Assembly (NCBI GenBank): GCA_015499995.1
Contig: JADNRV010000264.1
Span: forward strand, 1-64,000
DNA: 64,000 nucleotides
DNA from: Flammula alnicola
Taxonomy: Eukaryota > Basidiomycota > Agaricomycetes > Agaricales > Strophariaceae
Direction of reading: 5' to 3'
A program made the position numbers and the translations under genes. Under the pieces are notes generated by a model. The model worked only from the letters and a program-made list of their open reading frames with translations. It did no database searches and was not told the origin of the DNA. How positions within the stretch are numbered: the stretch's first letter is position 1; every line of letters begins with the position of its first letter. Shown piece by piece: positions 1-11,724 of the stretch.

Positions 1-797
1 GTGGATCTGTTAATGTGCCAAATTGAGTTGCTTATTGTAACGTCCAGAAAGAAGACCTACATGACTTGGGTCGTCGGCGCACCAAGGGGATCAGTAGTGA
101 CAATCTCAACGATAGAGACGCCATTGCTGCTCAGAAAAGTTAGCGAATCGGAAGAAGCATTTGCAGGTGAGAACTGACAGGTTCGTCGTCGTCAAGGTTT
201 GGGCGTTGACAAGTAATAAGAAAGAGGCAATTAGAAAAAACATACCCGTAGCATGGTGGCAGAAGGAAAGCGCAGCTCTAAGAGCTCAACTCGTCTCCTC
301 GAGTAAGTATGACATAGGAAACGTGACCTCTATTGACATGGATCTTTGATGTTTCGCTACCTTGGAACCGCACAACTTGCTTGTAGCCGTCATGACATTC
401 TCGTCGTCCTTGAAATTGCTGGGGAGTTCAAGTTCTTGGAATTACCCAATGCTTGGTGCATAAACCACTGTTTGAAGCCATCTGACTTGTGGTCGAGGAA
501 GGCTATAAGTGATCAATAAATAATACATCATGATCATGATCAGAGCAACTCCTCTCACTCCAAGGAAAACAGACCTCGTTGGAGCGGTAAAACGAACTTG
601 GTATTCCATTGTCCGTGCTATACTCTGGGTCAATGACGATCATAAAGATGGGTAAGGAAAGAGTGGGCGTCAATGTATACATTTTAATATTTATGGTGCT
701 GCAAATAATTATTCGCTATAGCGATACATATGGAAGAGAAGTACGATGGTGTGAAGGGTATGGTATGTATTGTACAAGCGAATTACAGTGTAAAGTT
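1..797. other. No gene recognised
   Basis: Only short unrelated reading frames are present on either strand, and none shows a recognisable domain. A minus-strand frame at 442-633 has a hydrophobic stretch but no family resemblance. The region is probably intergenic DNA downstream of the pyruvate dehydrogenase kinase gene. Confidence 0.4.
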
Positions 798-2547
798 TTA
801 GGGTAGAGGTTCCCGGCTACTCGATAGCCGGTTCAAGTGGATATACACGTCTGTTCCGAAACCGTCCATCGAAATGAGCCGTAGATCTCCTCCAAAGTAT
901 CTGGCATACTGGAAGACAACAACGATGGGAGTTAGCGGAAGGCGACGGAACGGAACAAAAGAAAAGAAGAAGCGTACCAGTCGTGACAGCGGCAGCCCAT
1001 ATCCGAAACCAGCCATGGGAGCTTTGAAGTCGCTTGCCTGGAAGTTGCTGTCGATTCCCTGGCTTTCCATTGTCGTGTACATATACGTCCAGATCAGCGG
1101 AATAGCGCTCCTCGGAATACCGCCTCCCTCGTCCGAAATCTTGATCGTAATGTCTTCCTTTCCTTCGACTACCACGACCTTTATGGGCGGGAAATGGTCC
1201 TCGTGATCGACGCCGTACCGTTCAACGACAGCGCGCAGAGAGTTTTTGAGCAGCTCGAAGCAGATGTGGGACAAATGGCCGGGCACGTATGGGAAGGTGA
1301 GGGCTTTGGGGCATATAAGCTGCACAGGCGGGCCTTTGAACATCGCGTAGTGCTCTTCGCACACGAAACGAGAATTTTCGATCGCTTCTTGGACGATATC
1401 GTGTACGTTCTGATGATGCAGGTAAGTAGGAGTGGTCATGCGCGGAGCGACAGGTACGAACGGCTTTTGTACAAATAATTCCGACGTAGTCTTCGTGTGC
1501 TTGTTGGGTATTCAAAGCGACGTCTGCAGTCAAGCTGAGATGGGGGCAAATAATGAAAGATAGAAGGTGCGCACGTTGGCCAATGAGGAAACGAATGCCT
1601 ATGCGGGAGAGATAGAACCTATCCAACCATGCCTGAATGTCTAAACCGATGTGCTTCGCATTTTGACTTCGCTTCCATTCTAAGACTCCCTGGGCGACAG
1701 TTGTTACTGTTGGATCGTGCCGACTCTTGATGTGCTCTAGCAATTTCGTGAAACGTTTATTGTAGTCTTGAACTTCGGGTGGCCATTTGACATTGTTGGT
1801 ATTGGCGTAATATCTAGGGACATGACATGTAAGATGGAAATCACGACAGGAGAGGACGAAACTAACCTTCTTTCCATGGGTACTCTGAGTTTGAGTTTAT
1901 TGAACCCATTGCCATTGCCATTGCCGTTCAGATGGTTATGATGGTGCTGGTTGTGCGCATTCGCATACGGATCATTGAAAGGATTGGGTTTCGACTCTGG
2001 CAGAGCGACATCATCTGGACGAGATACCATGAGCGCTTGTCTAATGTTTGCCGGTAAAACGACTTGAGGAAATGTGATAAGCTCCTGCATTGAAAAAGGA
2101 GACGACTGAGTCAGACAAGGGGTCACACGACTTGGAAGATGAAAAGCACACCTCGAAGGACTGTGCATACCAATTCTTGACCTTCTTGATGGAAGGCATG
2201 GCGCTGAGATTGTGGGGTAATTCATCCAGCTCTTTTACCCGATGTGCGAGACGCACTGGTAGTTCCTCTTTGGACGGCAATACGGTCAGCTAGGAGCTGG
2301 AGCATTGGGAAAATAGGGATACGGACCAGCAAGGAATTGACTGGCTTTTAGCAACGTTCCCTGACTAGGGTTTTGGCCGAACAAGACCATCTGTTGTAAT
2401 GAAACTATCGGCTTGAATTCAGAGGCGAGACGAGACGACAAGAGAGCAGAGACTGTAGGAGAGTTACTGACCACCGGTCTGAGGGAACGAAGCAAAGTGG
2501 TGTATTTTGTCCCATAGCGCAGGGGATATGCGGAATCCTGCGGACAT
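798..2547 (-). CDS. Pyruvate dehydrogenase kinase, mitochondrial (multi-exon)
   Basis: This protein kinase inactivates the pyruvate dehydrogenase complex in the mitochondrial matrix by phosphorylating E1-alpha. The start is set at ATG 2547, which opens the fungal-type N-terminus MSAGFRISPALWDKIHHFA, followed by the VSLQQMVLFGQ and ELPVRLAHRVKELDELP segments. The C-terminal half is a GHKL ATPase: an N-box (ELLKNSLRAVVE), a G1 box (DEGGGIP), a glycine-rich lid (GFGYGLPLSRL), and the closing FGTDVYIHLNRL. Several ~50-60 bp introns interrupt the gene, one of them between SRL and YARYFGG. An Asn/Gly/His-rich insertion at about 1890-1960, encoded by repeated AATGGC units, lengthens the region before the kinase domain. 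A branched-chain ketoacid dehydrogenase kinase is the alternative, but the N-terminus fits PDK better. No frame break was seen. Confidence 0.92.
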
Positions 2548-3074
2548 GGTGTGCGATGGTGAATGCTACGAGGGGGATGGCATAGACGTTGTCGAAACGG
2601 ATTAGATCTTTCAATTTCCCTCCTTATACCCAATCACATGTCCCCGGATATTTCCGAACACCGGAACCTTGTGATTGTCTATTCGTGCCCCGGTCGCTCG
2701 AGCCTACTGGGCGAGACACGCTCTTGGTACAACTTTATGCTCATTTTTTGCGGCATCATGGAAGAGAAGGGTATGTAAGTGTTAGATGTCTTCCGAAATG
2801 TCATGATTATATCTTCAAGGTCTGTGCATCAAGCTCATTTACGTATAGTGGCCAGGTCCACCCATGCGTTGACTCTCCACTACTATTGCCATGACAAGGA
2901 ATTTGCATGGCGTCCCGTCGAGCCTCATAACCACTATCCATTTCGCAACGAAGGCGATTTGCACATGGCAAGTCGGAGGTCCTCAATCTCACTGTCGCCC
3001 ATTTTGTCCCTTACGCGAAGGTTCCATCGGTGATCACCTCTGAGATCCACTCCTCTGCCAGAGCCAGCTCGACT
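2548..3074. other. No confident gene
   Basis: Overlapping short frames occur on the plus strand (2563-3033), including one of 101 codons, but none matches a known family. This is the upstream flank of the kinase gene and probably holds its promoter, plus decayed sequence downstream of the reductase remnant. Confidence 0.35.
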
Positions 3075-3440
3075 TCAACGAAGTACACGGTGAGGAACAC
3101 CGCGACTAGGCCAAGGCTCACATGTGTATATTTGAATACTCATCTTCCGGAGATGGACAACGTTGAGAGCTGCAGGAGACTCGGCTGACCAGTCGATGTC
3201 AAGGATCATTTGCGAGACAGCATCCATCGGCAGCCACGAAGTGACCTGGGTTAATGTTAGTGCGTCGGCCTCCAACTCTTAAAACCCATAAAGGAGAGAA
3301 AGGAGTGTGCTAACCCCAGTGGCAGCTGGAAAAGCATTCAAACGAAGACCCAACTTGACGAGAATGGGTATCCAGTCCGACGTAGCCCAGGCACCGTTAA
3401 GATGGCCTCCACAGATCTGGCCAATCCCTGCGCACAAACG
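3075..3440 (-). pseudogene. Remnant of NRPS-like thioester reductase (R/NAD-binding) domain
   Basis: Two exon-like pieces read consecutively on the minus strand: GIGQICGGHLNGAWATSDW followed by IPILVKLGLRLNAFPAATG, then after a ~55 bp intron VTSWLPMDAVSQMILDIDW and ALNVVHLRKM. This is the C-terminal end of the NAD(P)-binding reductase domain found in fungal NRPS-like carboxylic acid reductases and L-aminoadipate reductase relatives (RIGQ-x-GG, W-x-P-x-D-x-(A/V), NVVHPRP-type motifs). The upstream part of the domain, including its Rossmann motif and Tyr-x3-Lys active site, is not found before the divergent TFIIF gene begins at 3656. The usual adenylation and carrier domains are also absent. 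I read it as a truncated relic; a functional short gene is unlikely. Confidence 0.6.
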
Positions 3441-3655
3441 CTTTCTTGTGGCAGTTGAAGGCGCCTTTCTGGGAGCCTACAACAATAGAGAAGGTCAATT
3501 CGAGAATTTCTGATGTCGGCATAGTACTCCATCACAGCGTCTTGCATGAGGATGTCGGAGGCGAGCTGGTTGACGTCGTGTGGGCGGTCGAGGTCCATCG
3601 AGTGGAACCTATGCAAACAGCTGCCTGATTTGGAGGACTCAAGAAACCAGGCGAC

Positions 3656-6626
3656 ATGGATGTGGAAGATGTGAAGAAGCCCTTTGACGCCGAGACAGCG
3701 CAGGACGACGATGCACAGCCCGACCCGGACGAGCATCTTATCATTATGCTGGATCAAGGGAATGGACGAGTATGGCTCGTCAAGATAAGTCATGACCCCG
3801 CACCACCTCACTTTCCCAAGCTTTCAGCTGTGGCCTTATGGTCACCCCCTTTCCCAAATCCACAACGCACCCGTGCAGCGCGGGTCCTCACCACACTGAG
3901 CCGCAGGTATTAAGACTAGCCTGCCCCCGTGCGCCCATATAGGCACCTCTCCGTCCACGGGCCAGTCTTATGTCTCCCATGCACCTCACGTCCAACTTTC
4001 GTGCCCTGATTCCGGGAACACGCTGTAAGGAATGTACGGAGCGACGCAAGACGCGCCCCACGCATACGAGACACAACCGCCCGCGACTTTTCTTTTCTGT
4101 TTTATGTAACACAACATTTCTGGTATCTGAACGATGGAAAAGTTGAGTCATCAATATCGAACGAATTTATTTGTGTGATTTGAACACAGCAACGCATATA
4201 TCTACGCCAAAGATAAACAAAGGAACTACCACATAGCGAGTGAGTTAGAAATTGGAGAGTTTGATAGGCAGATGTGATGCACAGTAATTTGGTAGAGCCA
4301 CACTATGTACTTATCTCAATTTACAAGGGAGTATCTGCCATTATTCCAGAATATCTACGAATGGAATTATCGCTACACCAAGCTGTGCGCAGTGAAAAAC
4401 CATTGCTGTCTCAAATCCGAAGGATTCAACGTTTGTAAAGTAATCTTAGTATATACATCAATAACGATGGCCATCGAACTAAAATTATAGAAGGCTTGCC
4501 TGCGTTGCGAACGCTGTGGATTGCAGACTCCAAGCGAGATTACGACCCGAGAGAACGATTCTGATGCATTCGAAGTTAAGAATTTAACACGAATCAAGCA
4601 ACCAAAGGATAAAGCCTACATTGTACCCTCTGAACCTTGCTGGAAAGACCAATTAGAGTTTCCTATGGGAATAAATGGCGCAACAGGGGTGGTGGTGTTG
4701 CATAGGAAAACTCCAGCACCGGCCGACCCTCCGTCACTTGCGTCTACTACGACAAATTGCTGAGCCTCTTCATTGAACATAGTGGTCATCGCCGAATTAA
4801 TGGTGAACTGCATCCAGTGATTAGCGATTGAGTACTGGAAGGTCTAAAAATTTTAACTGACAATATGATTGGAGAGAATCTCGGTGCTCGGTGTCTGAAT
4901 AAAATATACAAAACTTCTGAGATCAAGCATCAGTGACTGAAGAAACGAACATACGAGGAACGCATTGACGGGGAAACCTTCTTGAGACAGAACCGTGCCT
5001 TTGGAAGAACCAGTGAGAACTCGTAGGCCGGTGCCTACATTCACGATGAAGTATGACCCGGGGGTGAGTGCCTGTGCCGCTGCGAAGGAGAAGAGAGCTG
5101 ACACCGTTGTCAGCATCATGATTTGGGAAATCAGTTGAACCATGGTGTTATGGAAAATTCCTGGACCCAGGAGCATCTAAATATTCTTTATGATGCCCCT
5201 TATATAGCTGGAGAAAATCAACGACATTGCCACTTCGACATATCCACCAGGTTCGACGGTTGGAACATGTTCTAAATCATTTAGCAGAGGCTTCACATGT
5301 CGACTGCGGACCCATTTATATCTCGCGAATGACCACAGATGCAGCCATTTTTTGTCTGGACAATACGCAGAGTTGAATAATTTCCCCCGCTGGCATCTAT
5401 CAAGTTTGGCAGGTGGTTACTCCAGGTATTGCTCCGTTTAACAAACGTGAGAGTTCAAGAAATCGATGTGCTTTGTCGGTTGAATTGATGATTTTTCGAT
5501 GAAGATCGACGACCTATGACGCATACTATAACCTGCAGAAGAAATGCCCTGTTCCTCACGCGGCAAAGTTGAAAGCAATAGAGTATGCAGCATAGCGACG
5601 ATGAGGTAAAGGGCGCAGCTTAATCGTAGTAGGGTTTTTCCATATAGCCGATGAGACTACATATTTCGCACAAATAGACCCGCGCAAAGACGATTTTGCG
5701 CACGAAAAGACATACCTCTTTTACACGCCTCGCTAGATCCCAAAGTTCCTCATGGAACGCTGGTCAGCTGTCAACGTTGAAGATGTGCACCTAGCCACCC
5801 TACGGGTGTACAACCCACCCCGGATAAGCCGAACGAGAAGGCTAGGATTGTGCTGTTTCTGCCTCCCGAGCGCGATCCGAATGACCCGACTGCTACACCA
5901 CCCCCACAGCAGCCCAATCGCCCTGCGCCTCCACAGGCTTCGAGCCTGACTGCTACGGACTGGACATGGTCAACGAGAGCGTGGAGAACCAGATAGTCGT
6001 TGCTGAGCGGCCGAAGGATCTCTCGCTTAGCGTGTCAACCAGTGCCCGTGCACGAACGACGATCCTGACCGGGCGGATAAAGCACGAGTGCAATCTACGG
6101 CCTGCCTTCAGCGCAAGCTACAGAAGGCAGATGAAGGAGCGCCATAGGAAGTACAACACCCCCATGCGCCAGATCCAAATGATCAGCACGGCGGATGTGC
6201 CAGGTGACAAGGGTGGCATCAACAGGTTGAGCAGCGGTGTCGGCGTTGGAGCCAGAAATGCCTTTGGGGATTCCATCGCACGTTTTCATGTCTTTATGAA
6301 TGAACTCGGCCAGTAAGTTGACGTGCACTCCAGAAAACGAAACCAAAACAAGCCAAAGGTACTTTCGAGCGTGTGGCTCGTATCCACGGAACCAACTGCG
6401 AGCTGTTTGCGTTGTTCCGCCAATCGCCACGTGGAGTTTTCGTCCGTTGCGGAACAAAACTCAGCAGCCCGAGATATATCTGAAAGAAGTCTTGTCCGAG
6501 ATTGCCTTCCTCCACAAATCTGGTGAACATAATGGATGGTGGGAGTTACAGGATGCTTATAAAGATTCTTCGGTGGGTGTACATTACTCTTTCGTCCTAA
6601 TGGTCATCATTGATCTCTGCTAGTAG
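3656..6626 (+). pseudogene. TFG2: Transcription initiation factor IIF beta subunit (Tfg2/RAP30), split and frameshifted
   Basis: The RAP30 subunit of TFIIF binds RNA polymerase II and stabilises the pre-initiation complex. Exon 1 (3656-3784) encodes an acidic start and the motif MLDQGNGRVWLVK. Exon 2 resumes at 5737, after CTAG, with IPKFLMERWSAVNVEDVHLA, then ARIVLFLPPERDPND, the core block TILTGRIKHECNLRPAFSA, and INRLSSGVGVGA. The C-terminal winged helix follows (QQPEIYLKEVLSEIAFLHKS). Continuity fails by about one base at ~5815-5821, ~5938-5943, ~6381-6402 and ~6430, each a net loss of one or a few bases. The exon 1 donor reads ATAAGT instead of GTAAGT, and the intervening ~1.95 kb holds an antisense lectin-like gene. 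TFIIF beta is normally essential and single copy, so this is either a decayed duplicate or an error-ridden consensus of the real gene. Family identity is secure; functional state is not. Confidence 0.75.
4616..5143 (-). CDS. Small secreted ricin-B-lectin-like protein (nested gene)
   Basis: ATG 5143 opens a hydrophobic signal peptide (MVQLISQIMMLTTVSALFSF, then AAAQA), followed by LTPGSYFIVNVGTGLRVLTG and SKGTVLSQEGFPVNAF. One intron leads to a last exon with WMQFTINSAMTTMFNEEAQQ and NSNWSFQQGSEGTM. The GSYFIVNVGTG opening and the W-x-F-x2-G close recall one lobe of the beta-trefoil ricin-B lectins that are abundant in agarics, but at roughly 150 residues with divergent QxW motifs the fold is not proven. 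It lies antisense inside the large first intron of the TFIIF beta gene. A role in carbohydrate binding or defence would be inference from the family only; another beta-trefoil protein such as a protease inhibitor is possible. Confidence 0.5.
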
Positions 6627-8701
6627 ACTGCTAGAAGAGCTACCCATCTCTCCGTTCTCCTGGTCGTATGTAGAAACGACAGTAAAGACTACAGCCATTT
6701 CCGTATACCAGTCTTGGTTATTTTAACACGGACCAGTGGACCTTGCACACCACGGCATCAGTAAATCGTGGAAAATTTGGTATGTGGTTGTGGCTCCGAC
6801 AACCCGGTGGCAGTGTTGCGACTTCTGACAACACCAGATATTGCATTATATCTTGGTTGCCGATATGGTCGAGACGTTATCGGAATGTACTATTCTGATC
6901 AGATTTTTGTAAGCTCACGTCAATCTTGTAGATCCATATATTGCCTCTCTCAGAGCGATATAAAGGTTATGAGCGAGTGATCATTATTAGATGTTAATTA
7001 TATTCAGTTGCAAAAGTAGTATCAGCATTTCTGGGGTCACGTAAATACTCGTCAGTGTGATTAAATTTTATAATGAAGTTTTCATAACTGCCAGAGGATT
7101 GTGACTTGCCAATCAGTATTTCAGGTTGGGTATAACCTCTTTGAATCTCGCCAACTTGAAGAAAGCCTTCGGTGATCCATTTATGGACGAGACATCCGAG
7201 TCGCGCTCCGAGTGAGGTCAGAACTATTTCTCCCTGTAAGTCTGTAAAGTGTAAACTCACGACTGCCAACGGATACGAAGTCAACCCGGGCATCATGCTT
7301 ATGCCTGCCTTATTCTATTGCAGAGCCAGGCGGCAGTGCTTGGAGTAGGTTACTGGACATTACTGAATGTTGAGTCGGACTTAAGAGTCGGAGTCGGGAA
7401 TGACGGATACAAACAGAGTTTAACCACAGGATATTACTGTAAGTATTTAGAACTCATCCAGACCCTTCAAGCTTCAACCCTCTTCAAATCAGCGCAAGAA
7501 TATTTCTCAAGTCATAAGAGGGACTGACAGAATTGTTCAGGGAACCGGGTACATCGGCAACGGAGCAGAACGGAATTTCGCGTTAAGCCGGAGATCACGT
7601 GAACGCATTCAACGGTCGGAAAAGGAAATTGATGTAAGTTGAACTTCGGAATCGTTGCTTGCATCTTTCCCTCCCACCAATATGTCCTCACTCCCCCACC
7701 TCGGCCTGCTGCTGCTCTCCCCCAAGGTCACTCCCTCTAGGATGCGAAAACCTATAGGAAAAGAACCAGAGAACTCCTGACTGAGCCCGTCTTTCCTCCC
7801 ATGTCGTTGTTGGGCTTGCGACGCTGACGAGCGCCCCAAGCCCAACTCCGACATTGGTTTGGTTCATGGATGGTGGAGATGGCGCTGACGGGCGTACATC
7901 TCTTCCATTCATTGCCACTAGACCGCCGCAGTCAGCAGCTCTTCGTTTTCTTTCACGTCGTCAGAATCGTTGCAACTTGCCTCATTTACGGAGCAATTGG
8001 TATGTTTGTTCTTGGATCATCGTTGTCTCCTTCATTAACCTTCGTTTACTTTAGAGCTTCCGGGTGTCTACGCCGCCATGTCATTGAGCTGTCTTCAAGT
8101 ACAGGCTTGTCGTACCTTGAAGCTGGACTTTGGGTTGCACCTCTGGTACATTGTCAAAGTCTCATTTTCTTATTTACCGCTCTGATCACATTCATAGCAG
8201 TGTCCGTTCTATAGAGTCTACTCTCCAGTATTGTATTAGTAGTATTGAAATAAATCAGATTTGAAAACTGCTACTGTATCCTCGAAGCGACGCGAGCGCT
8301 AATAGGCTATATAGTATATTAAACTGACGGAATAGTGTTACATTGCCAATACAAATGCTACTCAGAAATACCTAGCAATACATGGCCTTGAAATGCCCTC
8401 TCAACCTTACAGCAATGACACATTGCTATCGATATGGCAGCAATATGGCAGCCAAGATATTAAGCTGCGTGTCGATGTATTGCCCATGTAATGGGTGCTG
8501 CCATATGATGGGAAGTTATACCGGTGATAGGGTATTGCAGCACCGATATTCCCCTTATAAAGCATTGTACAAATTCCCCGAATTTTCTGATGACGATCTT
8601 CGCATCCGATAAGACCACAACATCCAAATTCCGACATGAGGTGGAAATTGTAACGAATCGTTTCAAAGCTTAAGCGACCGCTTCCCCAACTTTGAATAAC
8701 C
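6627..8701. other. Gene-poor stretch
   Basis: Frames such as 6994-7296 (-), 7318-7527 (+) and 7870-8214 (+, hydrophobic C-terminus) are open, but their composition and splice context are unconvincing and I recognise no domain. Around 8425-8525 the words ATATGGCAGC and GCTGCCATAT recur in both orientations, a possible hairpin. The words near 8283 (GAAGCGACGCG) also occur near 34618. Confidence 0.35.
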
Positions 8702-8914
8702 CTAAGCAAGTTTGGAAAGCACTTCCCCATAACAACCATTACACACAGGTTCATCCCACTTCTCGCCAACAAATGCAACAAGCTTGGCCTTCTTCTCATT
8801 CCCACAAAGATGACACTCGAATTCTGTGGCCTTCACGAGTCTATATTGACGAAACACACCGCGTGGCGGATATGTTTTCTGGACTACAAATTGAGGGGGT
8901 AGACCTTCAGTCAT
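8702..8914 (-). CDS. Small protein or last exon with CxxC...CxxC zinc-ribbon-like motif
   Basis: A 70-codon frame from ATG 8914 encodes MTEGLPPQFVVQKTYPPRGV, FRQYRLVKATEFECHLCGNE, then KKAKLVAFVGEKWDEPVCNG and CYGEVLSKLA. The two Cys pairs (CHLC and CNGC, about 20 residues apart) are arranged like a zinc ribbon. It may be the last exon of a longer minus-strand gene, since an acidic open stretch lies upstream at 9136-9453 in compatible orientation, but that stretch lacks an in-frame ATG and I could not join the two with confidence. No function is assigned. Confidence 0.4.
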   Translation of the reverse strand: MTEGLPPQFVVQKTYPPRGVFRQYRLVKATEFECHLCGNEKKAKLVAFVGEKWDEPVCNGCYGEVLSKLA

Positions 8915-9683
8915 GTCAACGAGATAGGCTGGAAATCAAGGTCAGATCTAGAAGTAAACAGCGAACTTTGACCTACAATGGAAATGTTCTAGAAAGAGAT
9001 CCATTTGGAGATTAGCCAGAGTCTTGAAAAGCCAATCATGGGACTCACTAATGGGATAGATAGCCAACAGTAAAAGTGTGGGCTGAAGATTGGGATGGGG
9101 ATGTCGTTGATCTTATTCAAGAGACCGCCCACATTTTAATCAGCATTCAGACAGATTTGTAAGCTGATCCGTGAGTTTAAGTGACAGGCGCCTGTCGCTG
9201 AGACAATTCCACTGGCAGCAGCTACATCCATTTCGCCAACAGGTCTTTCTTGAAGTGGTTGATTCTGCTTGTTTAACATGCTTTTGAACGCATTTTCAGA
9301 CTGGGAATGTGCGGGGTCGAGTTTACTCTCTTCGTGATGTCTTTCTACCTTCTCCTTCAGCGGCAGTGCTCCAGCTCGACTAGGCAAAAAACTAACCTTT
9401 TTCTCTTGGTCTACATCACTTTCATCATGGCTCGACGTTGAAGACTGATTCAAATTGAGCCGTAACGGGTATAGCGCACCGGTGTAAATTTAAGCACGTG
9501 ACATAATGATATTCATTATATTTGCGCGTATTTACACCGAGTATTTTTATTTTTTGAGCCATGATTGGCGTGACTGGTCGGGGAGTGCGCCTTTATCAGT
9601 TGGTTCATCGATTTCCCATCTTTCATCGTGTAGTATCTCCTTCCTTTTTCTCAACCACCGCTTCCTGTCTTGTCAAGAAGAAA

Positions 9684-11570
9684 ATGCCTCCCAAAAAGTC
9701 CGCGCAACCCGAGAAGAAGACCCTGCTCGGTCGACCCAGCAATAATCTCAAGATCGGCATCGTAGGTTTGTTCTTTAAATTCAGCCCATTACCGTAGGCT
9801 TACCTCGTTATTCAGGTCTTCCAAATGTCGGAAAGTCTTCTTTCTTCAATGTCCTCTCAGAGACAGGTGTGATTTTATGTTATTTTTCCTTGCTCAGCCT
9901 GACCGTCTTGCAATCAAGATCTTGGAAAAGCCGCCAATTTCCCCTATGCTACCATAAATCCAGAAGAAGCTCGTATCCCTGTTCCTGACGCGCGTTTCGA
10001 CTGGCTCTATGAAGTTTACAAGCCCGGCTCCCGTGTTCCTGCCTTCCTTACCTGCATTGATATCGCTGGTTTGACAGCTGTGCGTTCTCTTTGCAAATCA
10101 TCATCATGCTCTTTACTAAATCTCTAATACTTCTCAGGGTGCTTCCACTGGTGCCGGTCTTGGAAACGCCTTTTTGTCGCATGTTCGTTCCGTCGACGGT
10201 ATCTTCCAAGTCGTCCGAGCTTTCGACGATGCAGAAGTTATCCACGTCGAAGGCGATGTCAACCCTCTCCGTGACATGGAGATCATCCAAACCGAATTGA
10301 GGTTGAAGGATATTGAATGGGTTGAGAAATATCTGGACAACTTGAAGAAGTCGGGCAGGAACTTGGGAAGCTCCAGCTTGGCGGACAGAGCCAAGAAGGA
10401 AGAAATCGTACGCTCTTTCTCTTTCTCCCTTTGTAGAAGCGTTGTTGATTTTTTGTAGGCGACTGTAGAAAAAGTCTTGAAGACCATCACAGTTGACGGA
10501 AAAGACGTCCGTAAAGCTGAATGGACTAATAAAGAGGTAAGAGATTTTCCTCCACTGTGCGCCCTCATTTTTTTGCACGATGAAAAAGAGCACATTGCTC
10601 GATAACCCAGCTCTTCGAGGAGGGAGTAACGCCCCATTTAACCATTGAGAACCAAATACTTTCTGATTCTTTTTCTTGCCTTCCGTTTTCGTTAGTGTTA
10701 TTATTTATCTTTTCTGACCACTTCTTCCTTAGGTACGGCCCAACTCGATCTCAAGCAATCACTGCCATGGATTGCCTTGGTCGTCAAGTATTGTTGCTGA
10801 AATCTTTTTTCCTCAGATAGATGTTGTGAACAACCTCCAACTTCTTACAGCCAAACCCGTCACGTATCTCGTTAATCTAAGCGAAAAGGACTACGTTCGG
10901 AAGAAGAACAAGTGGTATGTCGCGCATGCTGGCTCTCTTTTACAATGTGTGACTGAACAACTATCAGGTTGGCCAAAATCAAAGCCTGGATTGATACCAA
11001 CAACCCTGGCGACTCACTGATCCCATTCTCAGTTGCCCTCGAAGAACGCCTTGCTCCTTTGAGCGCGGAGGAGAAGAAAGCCGAAGAAGAAAAGGTCGGT
11101 GCTACCAGTGCTCTTACTAAGATCACCCAGGCTGGATACGCGAGTCTCGACGTGAGTAGTCTTTGTCTCTCCTTGTCTCTCATCTAATCTCAATCTTATG
11201 TCTAGCTCATCCGTTATTTCACATGTGGCCCTGCTGAAGTTCGTGCGTGGACTATCCGTAAGGGCACTAAGGCCCCTCAAGCCGCTGGAGTTATTCAGTA
11301 TGTCGGCGTGGTGCCTTTCTACAGCTCCTCACTAACTCATGTGCGCACTCAGCTCTGACTTTGAAAATAAATTCGTCTGCGGTGAAATCATGACATATGA
11401 GGACCTCAGGGAATATGGAAGTGAAGCAGCTGTCAAGGCTGCAGGCAAGCTCCGACAACAAGGCAAACCCTACGAAAGTGCGTCGATTTCATTTTGATGT
11501 TGAGTTGTCGTCTGACCAGGTTATTCAAGTGATCGACGGTGATATTGCTTACTGGAAGGCAGGAGGTTAA
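9684..11570 (+). CDS. OLA1: Obg-like ATPase 1 (YchF/OLA1 family)
   Basis: This conserved cytosolic P-loop ATPase of the TRAFAC class is linked to ribosomes and translation. ATG 9684 gives [20 protein letters not shown], then the G1 P-loop GLPNVGKSS across the first intron. The G2/G3 region is [19 protein letters not shown] and [13 protein letters not shown]. The G4 position reads NLSE instead of NKxD, the hallmark that gives this family ATP rather than GTP preference. A coiled-coil arm follows ([20 protein letters not shown] onward), and the C-terminal TGS domain includes [31 protein letters not shown] and [13 protein letters not shown]. About ten exons are separated by short introns, all joining in frame, and the length matches the ~390-residue family. 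Full-length and apparently intact. Confidence 0.96.
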
Positions 11571-11724
11571 TTAACGTATTGACATTGTAAGAGCGCGTTA
11601 TACAGGATCAATGTGAAGCAAAATGAGATTCAAATTAACATTATCAGAATGCATGTTTGAATAATGAATGGAAGTAGTGTCATGACGGTATACAGGTGAT
11701 AATGCATGAAAGTCAAAGACCTGG

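Noticed and set aside
8425..8525. Inverted ATATGGCAGC/GCTGCCATAT words as a possible MITE
   Set aside because: Arms are short and interrupted, and no flanking target duplication was found.
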